Shown: positions 36,864-45,210, numbered from the stretch's first letter. The stretch: 64,000 nt of DNA from JBMNCQ01 sp049366715 (GCA_049366715.1 JBMNCQ010000048.1:1-64000); one strand, 5' to 3'. Made by a program: numbers and translations. The notes: generated by a model not told the origin, from the sequence alone.

Positions 36864-37776
36864 AATCATTCTCTCCCTTCGCCAGCATATCTCGAATACC
36901 GTCACCCAATAAATTAAAGCCTAAAATCATTACAATAATGGCTGCGGCAGGAAATACCGTCATCCACCACAGATCCGGCATATACCGGGAACCGTCGGAA
37001 ATCATTTGTCCCAAAGCCGGTGTAGGTGGTTGTTCGCCGAGACCCACAAAACTCAAAGAAGCACCAATTAAGATAACCCAGCCTACATCCAGGGCCATTT
37101 TGGTGAAAATAGGCGAAAGACAGTTGGGCAGTAATTCTTTAAAAAGAATATGTAATTTAGAAGCCCCGATGAGTTCCGCACTTTTAACAAAATATTCATT
37201 GCGCAGGGAAGTAGCCATTCCGTAAACCAGCCTCGTATACCAGGGCCACCACATTACAGTGACGGCAATCATGGCGTTAGTCAGGTTTGGTTTAAGCACT
37301 GCCGCAATAGAAAGGGCCAGAATCAACGGGGGAACAGCCAAAAAAATGTCCGTCAGCCGCATAATAACGGTATCCAGCCAGCTGTCTTTAAAATAGCCGG
37401 CAATCAGGCCCAAAAGCACACCCACCGGTACGGAAATAACCAGAACAAGGGTCGCCATATAAAGGGCTCCGCGGAAGGCAAAGAAGAGCCTGCTCAAGAT
37501 ATCCCGGCCAAAAACATCTGTCCCGAATAAATAAGTCCCCCCTGGCTGCACACTGGCATGCTGGTAATCAACAAATTCTTTAGCATGCTGGGGATAAGGA
37601 GCAACAACCGGTGCCGAAAGTGCCGCTAAGATAATTGCCAGGACAATAATCAGCCCTGCAACGGACAGCTTATTACGGGAAAATTTAAACCAATTTTTGC
37701 GGAATTTTCCCCCCAGCCTGCTGGCTAAGGAAGGTACGGCAATGTCAGCGGCTTTTACATGTAATTTCGTTTTCAT
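36856..37776 (-). CDS. dppC: Dipeptide/oligopeptide ABC transporter permease (DppC-like)
   Basis: The 306-residue permease has an N-terminal helix, a DppC-type extracellular loop with GTDVFGRDILSRLFFAFRGA and the EAA motif KSAELIGASKLHILFKELLP, with six predicted helices. The start overlaps the stop of the DppB-like gene by one base. Confidence 0.93.
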   Translation of the reverse strand: MKTKLHVKAADIAVPSLASRLGGKFRKNWFKFSRNKLSVAGLIIVLAIILAALSAPVVAPYPQHAKEFVDYQHASVQPGGTYLFGTDVFGRDILSRLFFAFRGALYMATLVLVISVPVGVLLGLIAGYFKDSWLDTVIMRLTDIFLAVPPLILALSIAAVLKPNLTNAMIAVTVMWWPWYTRLVYGMATSLRNEYFVKSAELIGASKLHILFKELLPNCLSPIFTKMALDVGWVILIGASLSFVGLGEQPPTPALGQMISDGSRYMPDLWWMTVFPAAAIIVMILGFNLLGDGIRDMLAKGENDYE

Positions 37777-38801
37777 CAGCTCTTCCCCCCCGCTCTGATT
37801 CGTGGGTCAAGATAAGCAACAACCAGGTCGACAATAATATTAACCAAAACAAAAATAAGGCCAAAGACTATAACGACGGCAGAAATCGCATTAAGATCCT
37901 TCCCCAGCATAGCATTCATACCATAACGGGAAATTCCCGGCCAGTTAAAGATAACCTCTACCAAAAAAGCATTACCCATCAGAGAAGCAATGTCCAGGCC
38001 CATGACCGAAACTGCCGGAATTAAAGAAGGCTTTAAAAGGTACTTGCCGACAATAAGATAATTAGGAATTCCGTACCCGGTTTCCGCCAGCAAATAATCT
38101 TTGGACATGTTTTCCGTCATAGCCGACCTGATAATCCGGGCCTCCTGAAAAAGAGGTCCTATGGCCAGAGCTACAGCCGGTACGATAAGGTGTTTGCACG
38201 CATCTCCCAAGGCCGTAAAATTACCGCTGATGATGCTGTCCACAGTGATAAAACCGGTGATAACCGGCGGTGCTGTGATCCCGTAGCTCAACCGGCCTAA
38301 AACGGGCATAACCGGCCAAATATAGCCAAAAAGCAGCAGAAAAAGAATTGCCAGCACAAATGAGGGTACGGCCACACCTGTGTAGGCCATAATCCTGATT
38401 GCTGAATCAATCCATTTATCCCGATACTTAGCAGCGAGGGTTCCAAATAAAATAGAGAAAAGAATAATAAAAACAGCAGCTACCAGAGCCAGTTCGATGG
38501 TTGCCGGTAAAAACTCCTTGATATCCTGGATAACCGGCCTTTTGGTTGTCAAGGATTTACCCAGGTCCCCGCTGACTAATCCCTTTATCCAAAAACTGTA
38601 CTGCAAAAATAGGGACTGGTCGTCCAAATGCATTTCTTGTCTTAAGGCATCTACGGCAAATTGAGGCGCTCTAGGGCCCAAAGCCATCCGGGCAGGATCA
38701 CCCGGTACAACCCGCGCAATAAGAAATATCAAGATGGAGAGACCTATGAGTACGAAAATCGAGTGTACCATTCGCTTCAGAAAGTACGAAAAAAAATTCA
38801 T
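37776..38801 (-). CDS. dppB: Dipeptide/oligopeptide ABC transporter permease (DppB-like)
   Basis: The 341-residue permease has the family N-terminus FLKRMVHSIFVLIGLSILIF, then ARVVPGDPARMALGPRA, and six helices. ATG 38801 follows GGGGGATC and starts the canonical first helix. An upstream ATG at 38855 would add 18 residues with no family match. Confidence 0.92.
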   Translation of the reverse strand: MNFFSYFLKRMVHSIFVLIGLSILIFLIARVVPGDPARMALGPRAPQFAVDALRQEMHLDDQSLFLQYSFWIKGLVSGDLGKSLTTKRPVIQDIKEFLPATIELALVAAVFIILFSILFGTLAAKYRDKWIDSAIRIMAYTGVAVPSFVLAILFLLLFGYIWPVMPVLGRLSYGITAPPVITGFITVDSIISGNFTALGDACKHLIVPAVALAIGPLFQEARIIRSAMTENMSKDYLLAETGYGIPNYLIVGKYLLKPSLIPAVSVMGLDIASLMGNAFLVEVIFNWPGISRYGMNAMLGKDLNAISAVVIVFGLIFVLVNIIVDLVVAYLDPRIRAGGKS

Positions 38802-38922
38802 AACGATCCCCCTAACTATCCACAATGAAGCTTTCAGGTATTTAAAACGTTTCATTTAAGAACGTTCATGGCGGCTGAAAATGCCGCCACCATGAACATT
38901 AGCAGTATTTATTCCGGGGCAA

Positions 38923-40605
38923 TTATTTAGGCATGTTCTCCGGAAAAACCTTATAATCATGGAAGTAAAAATTATATCCCATTACGGCACTAACAGGCTT
39001 CCCTTCGGCATTGAGCCTGGCCCCGGGCCAATCAACATAGGCAGATTGATAGGCCCGCTTTTCAGCCTGATCAAAGACCCAGATCGTTGGTGCCAGTTCA
39101 ACTAATTTTTCTTGAATGGCTTCATATTTTTTATAACGTTCTGCCGGATCAACAGTGGCAATGGCTTCGCTGATCGCAGCATCTATTTCCGCGTCCTGCA
39201 GCCATTCGGCCTGTTCCCAGGTTCCTGTGGATTTAGAATGATATCTGGACTCCAGAATAGAACCGGCTTCACTATAATGAGGCGAAACAAAAACGATACT
39301 GGCATGGGGTGTATTTTCTACAGTAGATACCTCGTCGACAAAAGTCAGCCAGGGCACCTTCTGCACATTCACCTTAATTCCTATTTGCGCCGCATTAGCC
39401 TGCAGCAAGAGGGCGATTTTTTCCTCATCAGGAACTTCGGCAATCCAGGTGATGTCAATGGGGTATTCATCTAATTTATCGGCATATTTGGATTGGGCCA
39501 GTTCTTCTTTGGCTTTCTCCAGATTATAGGTGTACTGGAAGATGTCATCTTTATGACCCGGCAGATTAAAGGGTACCGGTCCAAAAGCCTGTTTACACCC
39601 GGGAAATAACTTATCCGTTACCGTCTGGTAATCAAAGATATATGATAATGCTTTGCGGAAATGAATATCATCGGTAGGTGCCTTTTGCGTATTTAACATG
39701 ATGTTTAAAATACTTCCTACAAAAGCAGAGTTTATCTCGATACCGGGTATCTGCCCCAGAGCTTTTAAGGCCTCCTCGGTCTGCCACTGATCGGATATTT
39801 CTAATTGATAATTGGTCATCAGGGTACGAACAGTAGCCGCCGAGGTGGTCCCAATCACCTGAATTGTCTCAGGCGCATCAGGATCCCAGCCCTCCCAGTA
39901 ATCGGGGAATTTAACCGCTAAAAGATGCTCCTGCTTTTTCATTTCTTTCACCATATAAGGGCCGCTGCCGGCATCATTCATGGTCAGCCAGCTCTTTCCA
40001 TAATCACCCATTTCACCATATGGGCCGTCTTCTTTATGTGCCATAACTTCTGCGGCATTTACTATGTATACACGGACAAGGGTATTGAGAAAAGGACCGA
40101 AGGGCTTTGTAAGAGTAAACTTTACCTTATAATCATCCAGAGCTTCCACAGTTCCGATGACATCGGTAAATAAGTAACCATAACCTTCTCCCATGGTTTT
40201 CAGTCTTTCTACGCTGAAAACAACATCTTCGGCAGTCAGCTCATCACCATTATGAAATTTTACACCCTGCTGTAAATTAAAAATCCAGGTTAAACCATCA
40301 TCTTCCGAGGTCCAGTCGGTGGCGATATGGGGACTTGTACTGCCGTCGTGTTCAGGAAAAACTAAAGTATCATAAAGGTTGCACAGCGCAATGGAACTTA
40401 CATAGTCCGAGCCCACACCCGGATCAATATTGGGCGGGTCGGAAGCCGAACTCCGCAGTATTTTTTCCATAGGCTGTTCTAAAGCCCCCGGATTACCGGA
40501 CTCTTCACTTTGCTGCGGTTCTTCTTTACCGCAGCCCGTTAAGAAAATACTGATGATTAGGACAAAAATTACCAAAACAGCAAATAATTTATTCGTCCTG
40601 GACAT
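38923..40605 (-). CDS. dppA: Dipeptide/oligopeptide ABC transporter substrate-binding lipoprotein (DppA-like)
   Basis: The 560-residue family 5 extracellular binding protein has a lipoprotein signal ending LTGC (Cys25) and the SBP_bac_5 core motif DGLTWIFNLQQGVKFHNGDE. ATG 40605 follows GGGGGAG at good spacing. The ATG two codons earlier is only two bases from that site. It is the first gene of the Dpp-racemase-M24-cupin-Hyu operon, preceded by a 260-base leader. The substrate may be a peptide, a cyclic dipeptide or a hydantoin-like compound. Confidence 0.93.
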   Translation of the reverse strand: MSRTNKLFAVLVIFVLIISIFLTGCGKEEPQQSEESGNPGALEQPMEKILRSSASDPPNIDPGVGSDYVSSIALCNLYDTLVFPEHDGSTSPHIATDWTSEDDGLTWIFNLQQGVKFHNGDELTAEDVVFSVERLKTMGEGYGYLFTDVIGTVEALDDYKVKFTLTKPFGPFLNTLVRVYIVNAAEVMAHKEDGPYGEMGDYGKSWLTMNDAGSGPYMVKEMKKQEHLLAVKFPDYWEGWDPDAPETIQVIGTTSAATVRTLMTNYQLEISDQWQTEEALKALGQIPGIEINSAFVGSILNIMLNTQKAPTDDIHFRKALSYIFDYQTVTDKLFPGCKQAFGPVPFNLPGHKDDIFQYTYNLEKAKEELAQSKYADKLDEYPIDITWIAEVPDEEKIALLLQANAAQIGIKVNVQKVPWLTFVDEVSTVENTPHASIVFVSPHYSEAGSILESRYHSKSTGTWEQAEWLQDAEIDAAISEAIATVDPAERYKKYEAIQEKLVELAPTIWVFDQAEKRAYQSAYVDWPGARLNAEGKPVSAVMGYNFYFHDYKVFPENMPK

Positions 40606-40767
40606 AGTCATATCTCCCCCTCTTTTAATGAATTAGGCATGCTCTTTTCTTGATCAGACCTACTTTAATATAAAAACCTCCTTTCCCTTCTTTGGTATTG
40701 ACTGATGTTTAAGATAAGATATAATATCGTGTAAAATTTTTTACTAAATTAAGAAATATTATGAATT

Positions 40768-40866
40768 TTAAGAAACAAAAAAAGCACCCCTAGAGGAGAC
40801 ACTTTAGGTGTCCGGAATAGAAGCGCCGTTGCTCTTTTATAGTAAACTACTATTTACTTGCCTCTG
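40768..40866 (-). ncRNA. Candidate structured leader/attenuator upstream of dppA
   Basis: Downstream of an extended -10 promoter, the minus strand can form AGUAAA/UUUACU, then GGACAC/GUGUCU(C)C with loop CUAAA, and finally the segment AGGGGUGCUUUUUUUG. The last can also pair, partly, with CACC in the middle hairpin or with AGCAAC upstream. Mutually exclusive pairing before a U-run is the layout of an attenuator or riboswitch. It matches no class I recognise. The ligand is unknown. Confidence 0.45.
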
Positions 40867-40867
40867 T

Positions 40868-40876
40868 AGTATAACA
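40868..40876 (-). promoter_or_regulatory. Extended -10 promoter of the dppA operon
   Basis: The minus strand reads TGTTATACT, an extended -10 element (TGn plus TATACT), 263 bases upstream of the dppA start. No good -35 is visible, which is acceptable with the TGn extension. It would produce the structured leader RNA. Confidence 0.5.
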
Positions 40877-41033
40877 AATACACGAAAAGCTTTATTTATG
40901 TTAGGGGAACAAATATTTTAAAAATTCTTGTCCTCATTAGACAAGAGCTTTGCCGGAAAAATCAGAAGCAGGAAACACCATATTTGCCGTTTTTCCGGGT
41001 TTAGAACTGCTCCAAGCCAAAACTTTGCTAAAA

Positions 41034-41064
41034 AAATAAACCCGGTCCGAACCGGGTTTATTTT
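41034..41064 (-). terminator. Terminator after the Cys/His-rich protein gene
   Basis: A strong stem AATAAACCCGGT/ACCGGGTTTATT with a four-base loop directly abuts the stop codon at 41064. The outer A and T tracts mean it could terminate on both strands. It separates the two-gene ferredoxin module from the dppA promoter. Confidence 0.9.
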
Positions 41065-41693
41065 TACTGTTTAGCTAATTCGGCTAAAATATTCGCTGCC
41101 CTTTCCGTATTAAAGACACCGCAGGCACAGCTTACATAGAGCTGGTCGGCAGCTTGCCGGGGAGTTTTTCTGCCTTTCTTAATATCCTCTACCGCCTTAT
41201 TTATCATGCCTACCGTAACCATCTGATGACCACACATTGTATTTACCTGCAGTACTTGTTCCGGAGGAAGTTTATCAACGCTGCCCCAGCGCCCCAAAGA
41301 GTGTTCAACGGTATGACGGCTGATTCCTACTTCCCGACAGCAGCGATGGACATGATCTGCCAGGCCTGAAACAATAGCCGATAAACCCAGGTCTTTTTCT
41401 TTTAACCAGGCCAGTATTTCTTTAAGCTTTTCCTCACTATTGAAAACTGCATGTAAAGGTGCCGCCTGATCTTCAATATTTTGCAGGAGATTGTCAAAAC
41501 CACCCTGGGACAGAATATTACCGTGCAAAGCATCACCTATTTTAACAGCCCCGATTTCCTGAGCTTTCTTCACAAATTCCTGATATTTTTCCTTTGATCC
41601 TTCCAGATTATAGCCCCTTTCGGCCATGATGAAAACGATGTAGTCCTTTTCCAGGCTCTCCACAGGCCCTACCCGGTGTAACGTATGTGTCAT
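41064..41693 (-). CDS. Uncharacterised Cys/His-rich protein linked to a ferredoxin-like gene
   Basis: I do not recognise this 209-residue soluble protein. Visible features are a conserved-looking central stretch ADHVHRCCREVGISRHTVEH, then VNTMCGHQMVTVGMINKAVE, and near the C-terminus LYVSCACGVFNTERAANILA. Clustered Cys and His residues suggest metal or cluster binding. It has no signal peptide or membrane segment. It starts three bases after the stop of the 2x[4Fe-4S] gene, and the two share a terminator, so the proteins probably act together. An RNA-independent redox or cofactor role is only inference. Confidence 0.8.
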   Translation of the reverse strand: MTHTLHRVGPVESLEKDYIVFIMAERGYNLEGSKEKYQEFVKKAQEIGAVKIGDALHGNILSQGGFDNLLQNIEDQAAPLHAVFNSEEKLKEILAWLKEKDLGLSAIVSGLADHVHRCCREVGISRHTVEHSLGRWGSVDKLPPEQVLQVNTMCGHQMVTVGMINKAVEDIKKGRKTPRQAADQLYVSCACGVFNTERAANILAELAKQ

Positions 41694-41696
41694 TTT

Positions 41697-42416
41697 CTAA
41701 TCCTCCTTCACTAAAGGCCTGCCCAGGCCTAAATTGGTCTTAGCATTTAAAGACATCCAGACCCCGGCGTCGGCTATTATTTTTTCATGAGGAACAGATA
41801 AATCCGGATTACATCTGCTGGCAATATCCACACTAAAGACACAACTTACTTCATTTTGGACGGCTTTTAAAGTTTCCAAAACAGCAGGGACTTTCTCCGG
41901 CCGGATGGCAAACTCCAAAATAGCGGAGAGTACCTTTTCCTGAAGCAGTTCCTCTTTAAACTTACCGGTAGTGGGATCAGTCATCATGGCCGTAACCGGA
42001 TTAATATGTTCAAATTCCAGTCCGTGCTTAGCGATGGCCAGGGCAACCTTTTCCACATCACGGATCCAGACCCCGGTGATGGGCCGCCCCATTTCAATAG
42101 CCATCCCGATCCAGCCTCTTTTAAAACGTCCCGTCACATCATTTGTTTTGATTTCCGCCGTACCCCGGCCCGGAATACCGGTGTCCGGTGCAACGACATA
42201 GGGATCACTCATTACCGCTCTAATAATACGGGGATAATCCATTTCCTGCTTGTATAAAGCACCTTTGGGACAGTTGCTGACCCGCAGACAGTTTCCGCAC
42301 TCTACACATCCGGCAAAATCAATGTCAATAATCCCATCTTTTTTTTCAATCGCATTAACAGGGCAATAGATGATGCAGATACCACAGTTAATACATAAAT
42401 CTTTATTAATTTTCAC
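41697..42416 (-). CDS. Two-cluster [4Fe-4S] protein with uncharacterised C-terminal domain
   Basis: The 239-residue cytoplasmic protein begins with a 2x[4Fe-4S] ferredoxin domain: Cys8, 11, 14 and 18 (CINCGICIIYCP) and CVECGNCLRVSNCPKGAL. It continues with a domain of about 175 residues that I cannot assign, containing KRGWIGMAIEMGRPITGVWI, VTAMMTDPTTGKFKEELL and VDIASRCNPDL. The extra domain is too large for a simple electron carrier and may bind a substrate or ligand. It is the first gene of a two-gene unit. AAAGGAGGAG lies eight bases before the ATG. Confidence 0.85.
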   Translation of the reverse strand: MKINKDLCINCGICIIYCPVNAIEKKDGIIDIDFAGCVECGNCLRVSNCPKGALYKQEMDYPRIIRAVMSDPYVVAPDTGIPGRGTAEIKTNDVTGRFKRGWIGMAIEMGRPITGVWIRDVEKVALAIAKHGLEFEHINPVTAMMTDPTTGKFKEELLQEKVLSAILEFAIRPEKVPAVLETLKAVQNEVSCVFSVDIASRCNPDLSVPHEKIIADAGVWMSLNAKTNLGLGRPLVKED

Positions 42417-42592
42417 CTTAGCTCCTCCTTTGAAATAATTTTTAATATTAAAATAATTTCTCGAAGATTCCTGCCCTTCCTGTAAAAATAAATGAAATAA
42501 ACAATAAATATATTTAGCAAAAGCCCATAAAGATTTAACCGTTAGTGATCATCTCCTGCCGTTGCCGGTCCGGCATATAAAGCCTGGAATTA

Positions 42593-42612
42593 AAAAACCG
42601 ACTTTGTCGGCT
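42593..42612 (-). terminator. Terminator after the BON-domain gene
   Basis: A short stem GCCGAC/GTCGGT with loop AAA is followed by TTTTTT on the minus strand, about 60 bases past the BON gene stop. The rest of 42417-42669 contains no supported gene. Confidence 0.65.
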
Positions 42613-42669
42613 TTAGAGCACTTAATCATATTTAACATACGGCCTGGAAAGAAATATTTCTAGAAGCGC

Positions 42670-43551
42670 TCAATGGTAAGCAACGGTGATATCATTTACG
42701 ACCTGCTTAATGCCTTTCATTTTTCCGGCCAGCTCCTCGGCAGCCTTTTTCGCCTCATTACTAAATACTTTACCGCTTATGTGCGCAGTTCCTTTTTCTA
42801 CATATGCCTTCACATGGGCAGGATTAATCCGGTCCTCCCTGTTTAATTTTCTCCTAAGTTCATTCGTAAGGTAAGCATCGCCTTTATCATTATCATGTCT
42901 GAAAAGCAGTTCGTTGATCACCTTTCTGACACCGGGTACGGTTTTGGCAAAAAGCTCCGCTGCTTCCTTCTGCTCTTGATTGTCAACCATACCCTCCAGA
43001 GTAACAATTCCCTTCTGACAGCTGGTATACACATCTTCCGCTTCCACAATATTCGAAGCAGAAAAAGCCACCTCTACAGCATTAACGATGGAAGAATCAT
43101 CCAATTCCCTGGTCTCTTCAGTAAATTTAACGAGTGACTTCACTTCCCGCACACCGGGCACCTGAGCTGCCAGTTCTTTGGCCAATTCCACCTCTCCTAA
43201 AGAAGATGCCTGTCCCCGCAGAATGACAACACCTTTTTCACATTCTGCCCCTATTTTCTTGACATCAATTTGGGGTTCATCCATAAATTTCTCCATGACC
43301 AGCCGATCCAGTTCATCATCATTGCGAAAGTTGTCCATGACAACAGTCAACCCATTATCTAAGCCTTTAATATCCGGAAGCTTTTTGACCAGATCTGCTG
43401 CAAATTCCTTTTCAGATAAGGTATCTACCATACCATAGAGCTTAACATACCCTTTTTCAATTTGAATATTGATGCCCAGAGCCGAGTTTTGCATATTATC
43501 GTTTAATATTTCTTCTATGTTAGCTTTTAACCGTTCATCTTTTTTTTGCAT
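42670..43551 (-). CDS. Protein with four BON domains
   Basis: The 293-residue protein consists of four tandem BON repeats of about 70 residues, each with a Gly-containing turn after an alternating strand (KGYVKLYGMVDTLSEKEFAA, KGVVILRGQASSLGEVELAK, KGIVTLEGMVDNQEQKEAAE, KGTAHISGKVFSNEAKKAAE). BON domains bind phospholipid or peptidoglycan-associated surfaces and occur in osmotic stress proteins. No signal peptide is evident, so it may be cytoplasmic or membrane-associated. ATG 43551 follows AAGGAGG. An upstream in-frame ATG at 43572 precedes that site. Confidence 0.9.
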   Translation of the reverse strand: MQKKDERLKANIEEILNDNMQNSALGINIQIEKGYVKLYGMVDTLSEKEFAADLVKKLPDIKGLDNGLTVVMDNFRNDDELDRLVMEKFMDEPQIDVKKIGAECEKGVVILRGQASSLGEVELAKELAAQVPGVREVKSLVKFTEETRELDDSSIVNAVEVAFSASNIVEAEDVYTSCQKGIVTLEGMVDNQEQKEAAELFAKTVPGVRKVINELLFRHDNDKGDAYLTNELRRKLNREDRINPAHVKAYVEKGTAHISGKVFSNEAKKAAEELAGKMKGIKQVVNDITVAYH

Positions 43552-43673
43552 GGATAATTCCTCCTTGTTCAATATTACTTAGGAGTAGTTTATCCTTCTT
43601 CAGGAATTTGCATACCAAAAAAGCATCCTTTCTCTTTACTTAAAAGGTGCCCCGGGCTTTCCCGGCACAAAGA

Positions 43674-43697
43674 AACCCGGGATATTCAGATCCCGGG
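43674..43697 (-). terminator. Terminator overlapping the end of the peptidase gene
   Basis: The stem CCCGGGAT/ATCCCGGG with a six-base loop overlaps the TGA stop at 43686-43688 and continues into TTTCTTT on the minus strand. Confidence 0.8.
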
Positions 43698-44552
43698 CTG
43701 GTTTAATTGGACATATTCCCTGATTTCCCTGACAAAACTTGGGAAACTCTCACCGGTTACGCCGCTAAACGCATCCGCAAACCCTTTTCCGTTTCCTAAT
43801 TCTGTGAGAATCCGGTTTATTATTTCGGGGCCATTTTTATCAACCAGGTATTCTACGGCAATTAAAGACTGCCAGTAAGCAAGTTCTTGATTAGCCTGCT
43901 CATCAAATTCTTTATCCAATTTTCGGAAATTATAAATATTTAACTTGTCAGCATTGCTGGGTTCATCCAGGGTAAATCCGGTCAGCTTTTTTTCTACATA
44001 CTGGGCAACTCCTTCGGTAAACCAGCGCGGATAATTGCCGTTCGTTTTATAATCTACTACTAAATGGGCATACTCATGGGCCATCGGACCCATCTGTTTA
44101 AAAACTTTTTCCTGATCTTCCTGTTGGTCAATCCAGGCTTCAGGTGCCAGTACTCTGATCGTTCCCATCCAGTAAACGCCCATGGGACTTTTATCCCCTT
44201 CCCAGCCAAAACTATGGTTGAGTTCTTCCATTGTAGGATAGAGAATCACCGGAATAGCATTCTGCCCGGTATAATCAAGCATCCGGTTGACAGGTTCGAA
44301 TACTTCATTGGCCGTCTCGGCGACTAATAAAGCACTCTCCTGGTCGGCTGCTTTATGGATGATTACGAAACTACCGCTCTCCAGCTTAACAAAATCCTTT
44401 GTCACATAGGCAATATCAATTTTGGAAATACTCCGTATTATGGTATAAGCCTGTAATTTAATTATATTCCAATGAAAAGACAGCATTAATAATGTTAATA
44501 AGATAATAAAGATTAGGAATATTGAAGATTTATGATTTGTCAGAATCTGCAT
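43686..44552 (-). CDS. Membrane-anchored gluzincin metallopeptidase (peptidase MA-like)
   Basis: The 288-residue protein has an N-terminal membrane helix (about 12-30) and an extracellular domain with HEXXH (AHEYAHLVVDY) and a downstream Glu motif WFTEGVAQYVEKKL, the layout of the peptidase MA and M1-like clan. It lacks the GxMEN exopeptidase motif of M1 enzymes. It is monocistronic, between the BON gene and the tRNA operon. Substrate unknown. Confidence 0.82.
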   Translation of the reverse strand: MQILTNHKSSIFLIFIILLTLLMLSFHWNIIKLQAYTIIRSISKIDIAYVTKDFVKLESGSFVIIHKAADQESALLVAETANEVFEPVNRMLDYTGQNAIPVILYPTMEELNHSFGWEGDKSPMGVYWMGTIRVLAPEAWIDQQEDQEKVFKQMGPMAHEYAHLVVDYKTNGNYPRWFTEGVAQYVEKKLTGFTLDEPSNADKLNIYNFRKLDKEFDEQANQELAYWQSLIAVEYLVDKNGPEIINRILTELGNGKGFADAFSGVTGESFPSFVREIREYVQLNQPGI

Positions 44553-44806
44553 ATTCCCACCCCTTTCTAAGAAATACCGGCTTCATCAGTATTTCAGGTT
44601 AAGGTTTTGCTTCACTATCGTTACGCTAGATAAAGGTAAAGAATTGCTGTTTTCGTCAGCTTTAAAGTAACTGAACGGTAAGATATAGTATAGCATAAAT
44701 TATTCATTTACTCCTAATCCAAATTATTCCTTAAAACCTAAATTTATCACCGGAAAAACTGCGTAAGCTCAGGTTTAGATTGCACTGCACCAGGCTGAGC
44801 CCATGC

Positions 44807-44846
44807 AAAAGAACCTTTGGAAGTGATCATTTCCAAAGGTTCTTTT
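44807..44846 (-). terminator. Terminator of the tRNA operon
   Basis: A perfect 16-bp stem (AAAAGAACCTTTGGAA pairing with its complement around an 8-base loop) begins 4 bases past the CCA of tRNA-Gly. It ends in a T-tract on the minus strand, and the stem symmetry also allows function on the plus strand. Confidence 0.9.
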
Positions 44847-44850
44847 CGGC

Positions 44851-44925
44851 TGGAGCGGAAGACGAGATTCGAACTCGCGACCCTCGCCTTGGCAAGGCGA
44901 TGCTCTACCACTGAGCCACTTCCGC
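44851..44925 (-). tRNA. tRNA-Gly (GCC)
   Basis: The minus strand gives a complete 75-base cloverleaf beginning GCGGAAGTGGCTCAGTGGTA. It has anticodon GCC in CTTGCCAAG, T-arm GTTCGAATC and an encoded CCA end. The acceptor stem GCGGAAG/CTTCCGC is perfect. Confidence 0.97.
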
Positions 44926-44929
44926 AAAA

Positions 44930-45005
44930 TGGTGGAGATAAGCAGATTCGAACTGCTGACCCCCTGCTTGCAAGGCAGGTGCTCTCCCAGCTGAGCTATA
45001 CCCCC
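44930..45005 (-). tRNA. tRNA-Ala (TGC)
   Basis: The minus strand gives a 76-base cloverleaf beginning GGGGGTATAGCTCAGCTGGG, with anticodon TGC in CTTGCAAG, T-arm GTTCGAATC and encoded CCA. The acceptor stem contains two G-U pairs. It lies four bases upstream of tRNA-Gly in one transcript. Confidence 0.97.
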
Positions 45006-45080
45006 AAATAGAGGTTAGAAGTTGGCATCCGGAAGTTAGAAATTTACTCCGACTGCCTGCTTATTCTTTTTAGAGCGAAC

Positions 45081-45137
45081 GGCGCAACCTGCAACCTGCT
45101 GATTACAAATCAGCTGCTCAACTTGAGCCACACCGGC
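45081..45137 (-). pseudogene. 3'-truncated tRNA-Thr (TGT) remnant
   Basis: The minus strand reads GCCGGTGTGGCTCAAGTTGA and continues through an intact anticodon arm CAGCTGATTTGTAATCAGC with anticodon TGT. This matches the 5' half of Firmicutes tRNA-Thr. The D-loop lacks about three bases including the GG pair. After GGTTGCAGGTT the T-arm is scrambled, and the 3' acceptor strand (which should read CACCGGC) and CCA are missing. It should not be processed into a working tRNA. The following 75 bases are repeat-like GAAGTTAGAAATT sequence. Confidence 0.85.
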
Positions 45138-45164
45138 TTACCCGGAATTTTCAGGGCATTTATA

Positions 45165-45193
45165 ATTATACAAAGAAATTAAAAACATAACAA
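45165..45193 (-). promoter_or_regulatory. Promoter of the tRNA operon
   Basis: On the minus strand TTGTTA and TATAAT are separated by exactly 17 bases, a near-consensus sigma-A promoter. Its -10 lies 28 bases before the tRNA-Thr remnant, so it drives remnant, tRNA-Ala and tRNA-Gly. Confidence 0.8.
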
Positions 45194-45210
45194 GTAGTAA
45201 AATTTTCAGC

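Noticed and set aside
44817..45011. Plus-strand open frame of 64 codons
   Set aside because: It lies almost entirely over the antisense of tRNA-Gly and tRNA-Ala. It is a well-known artefact of tRNA antisense translation.
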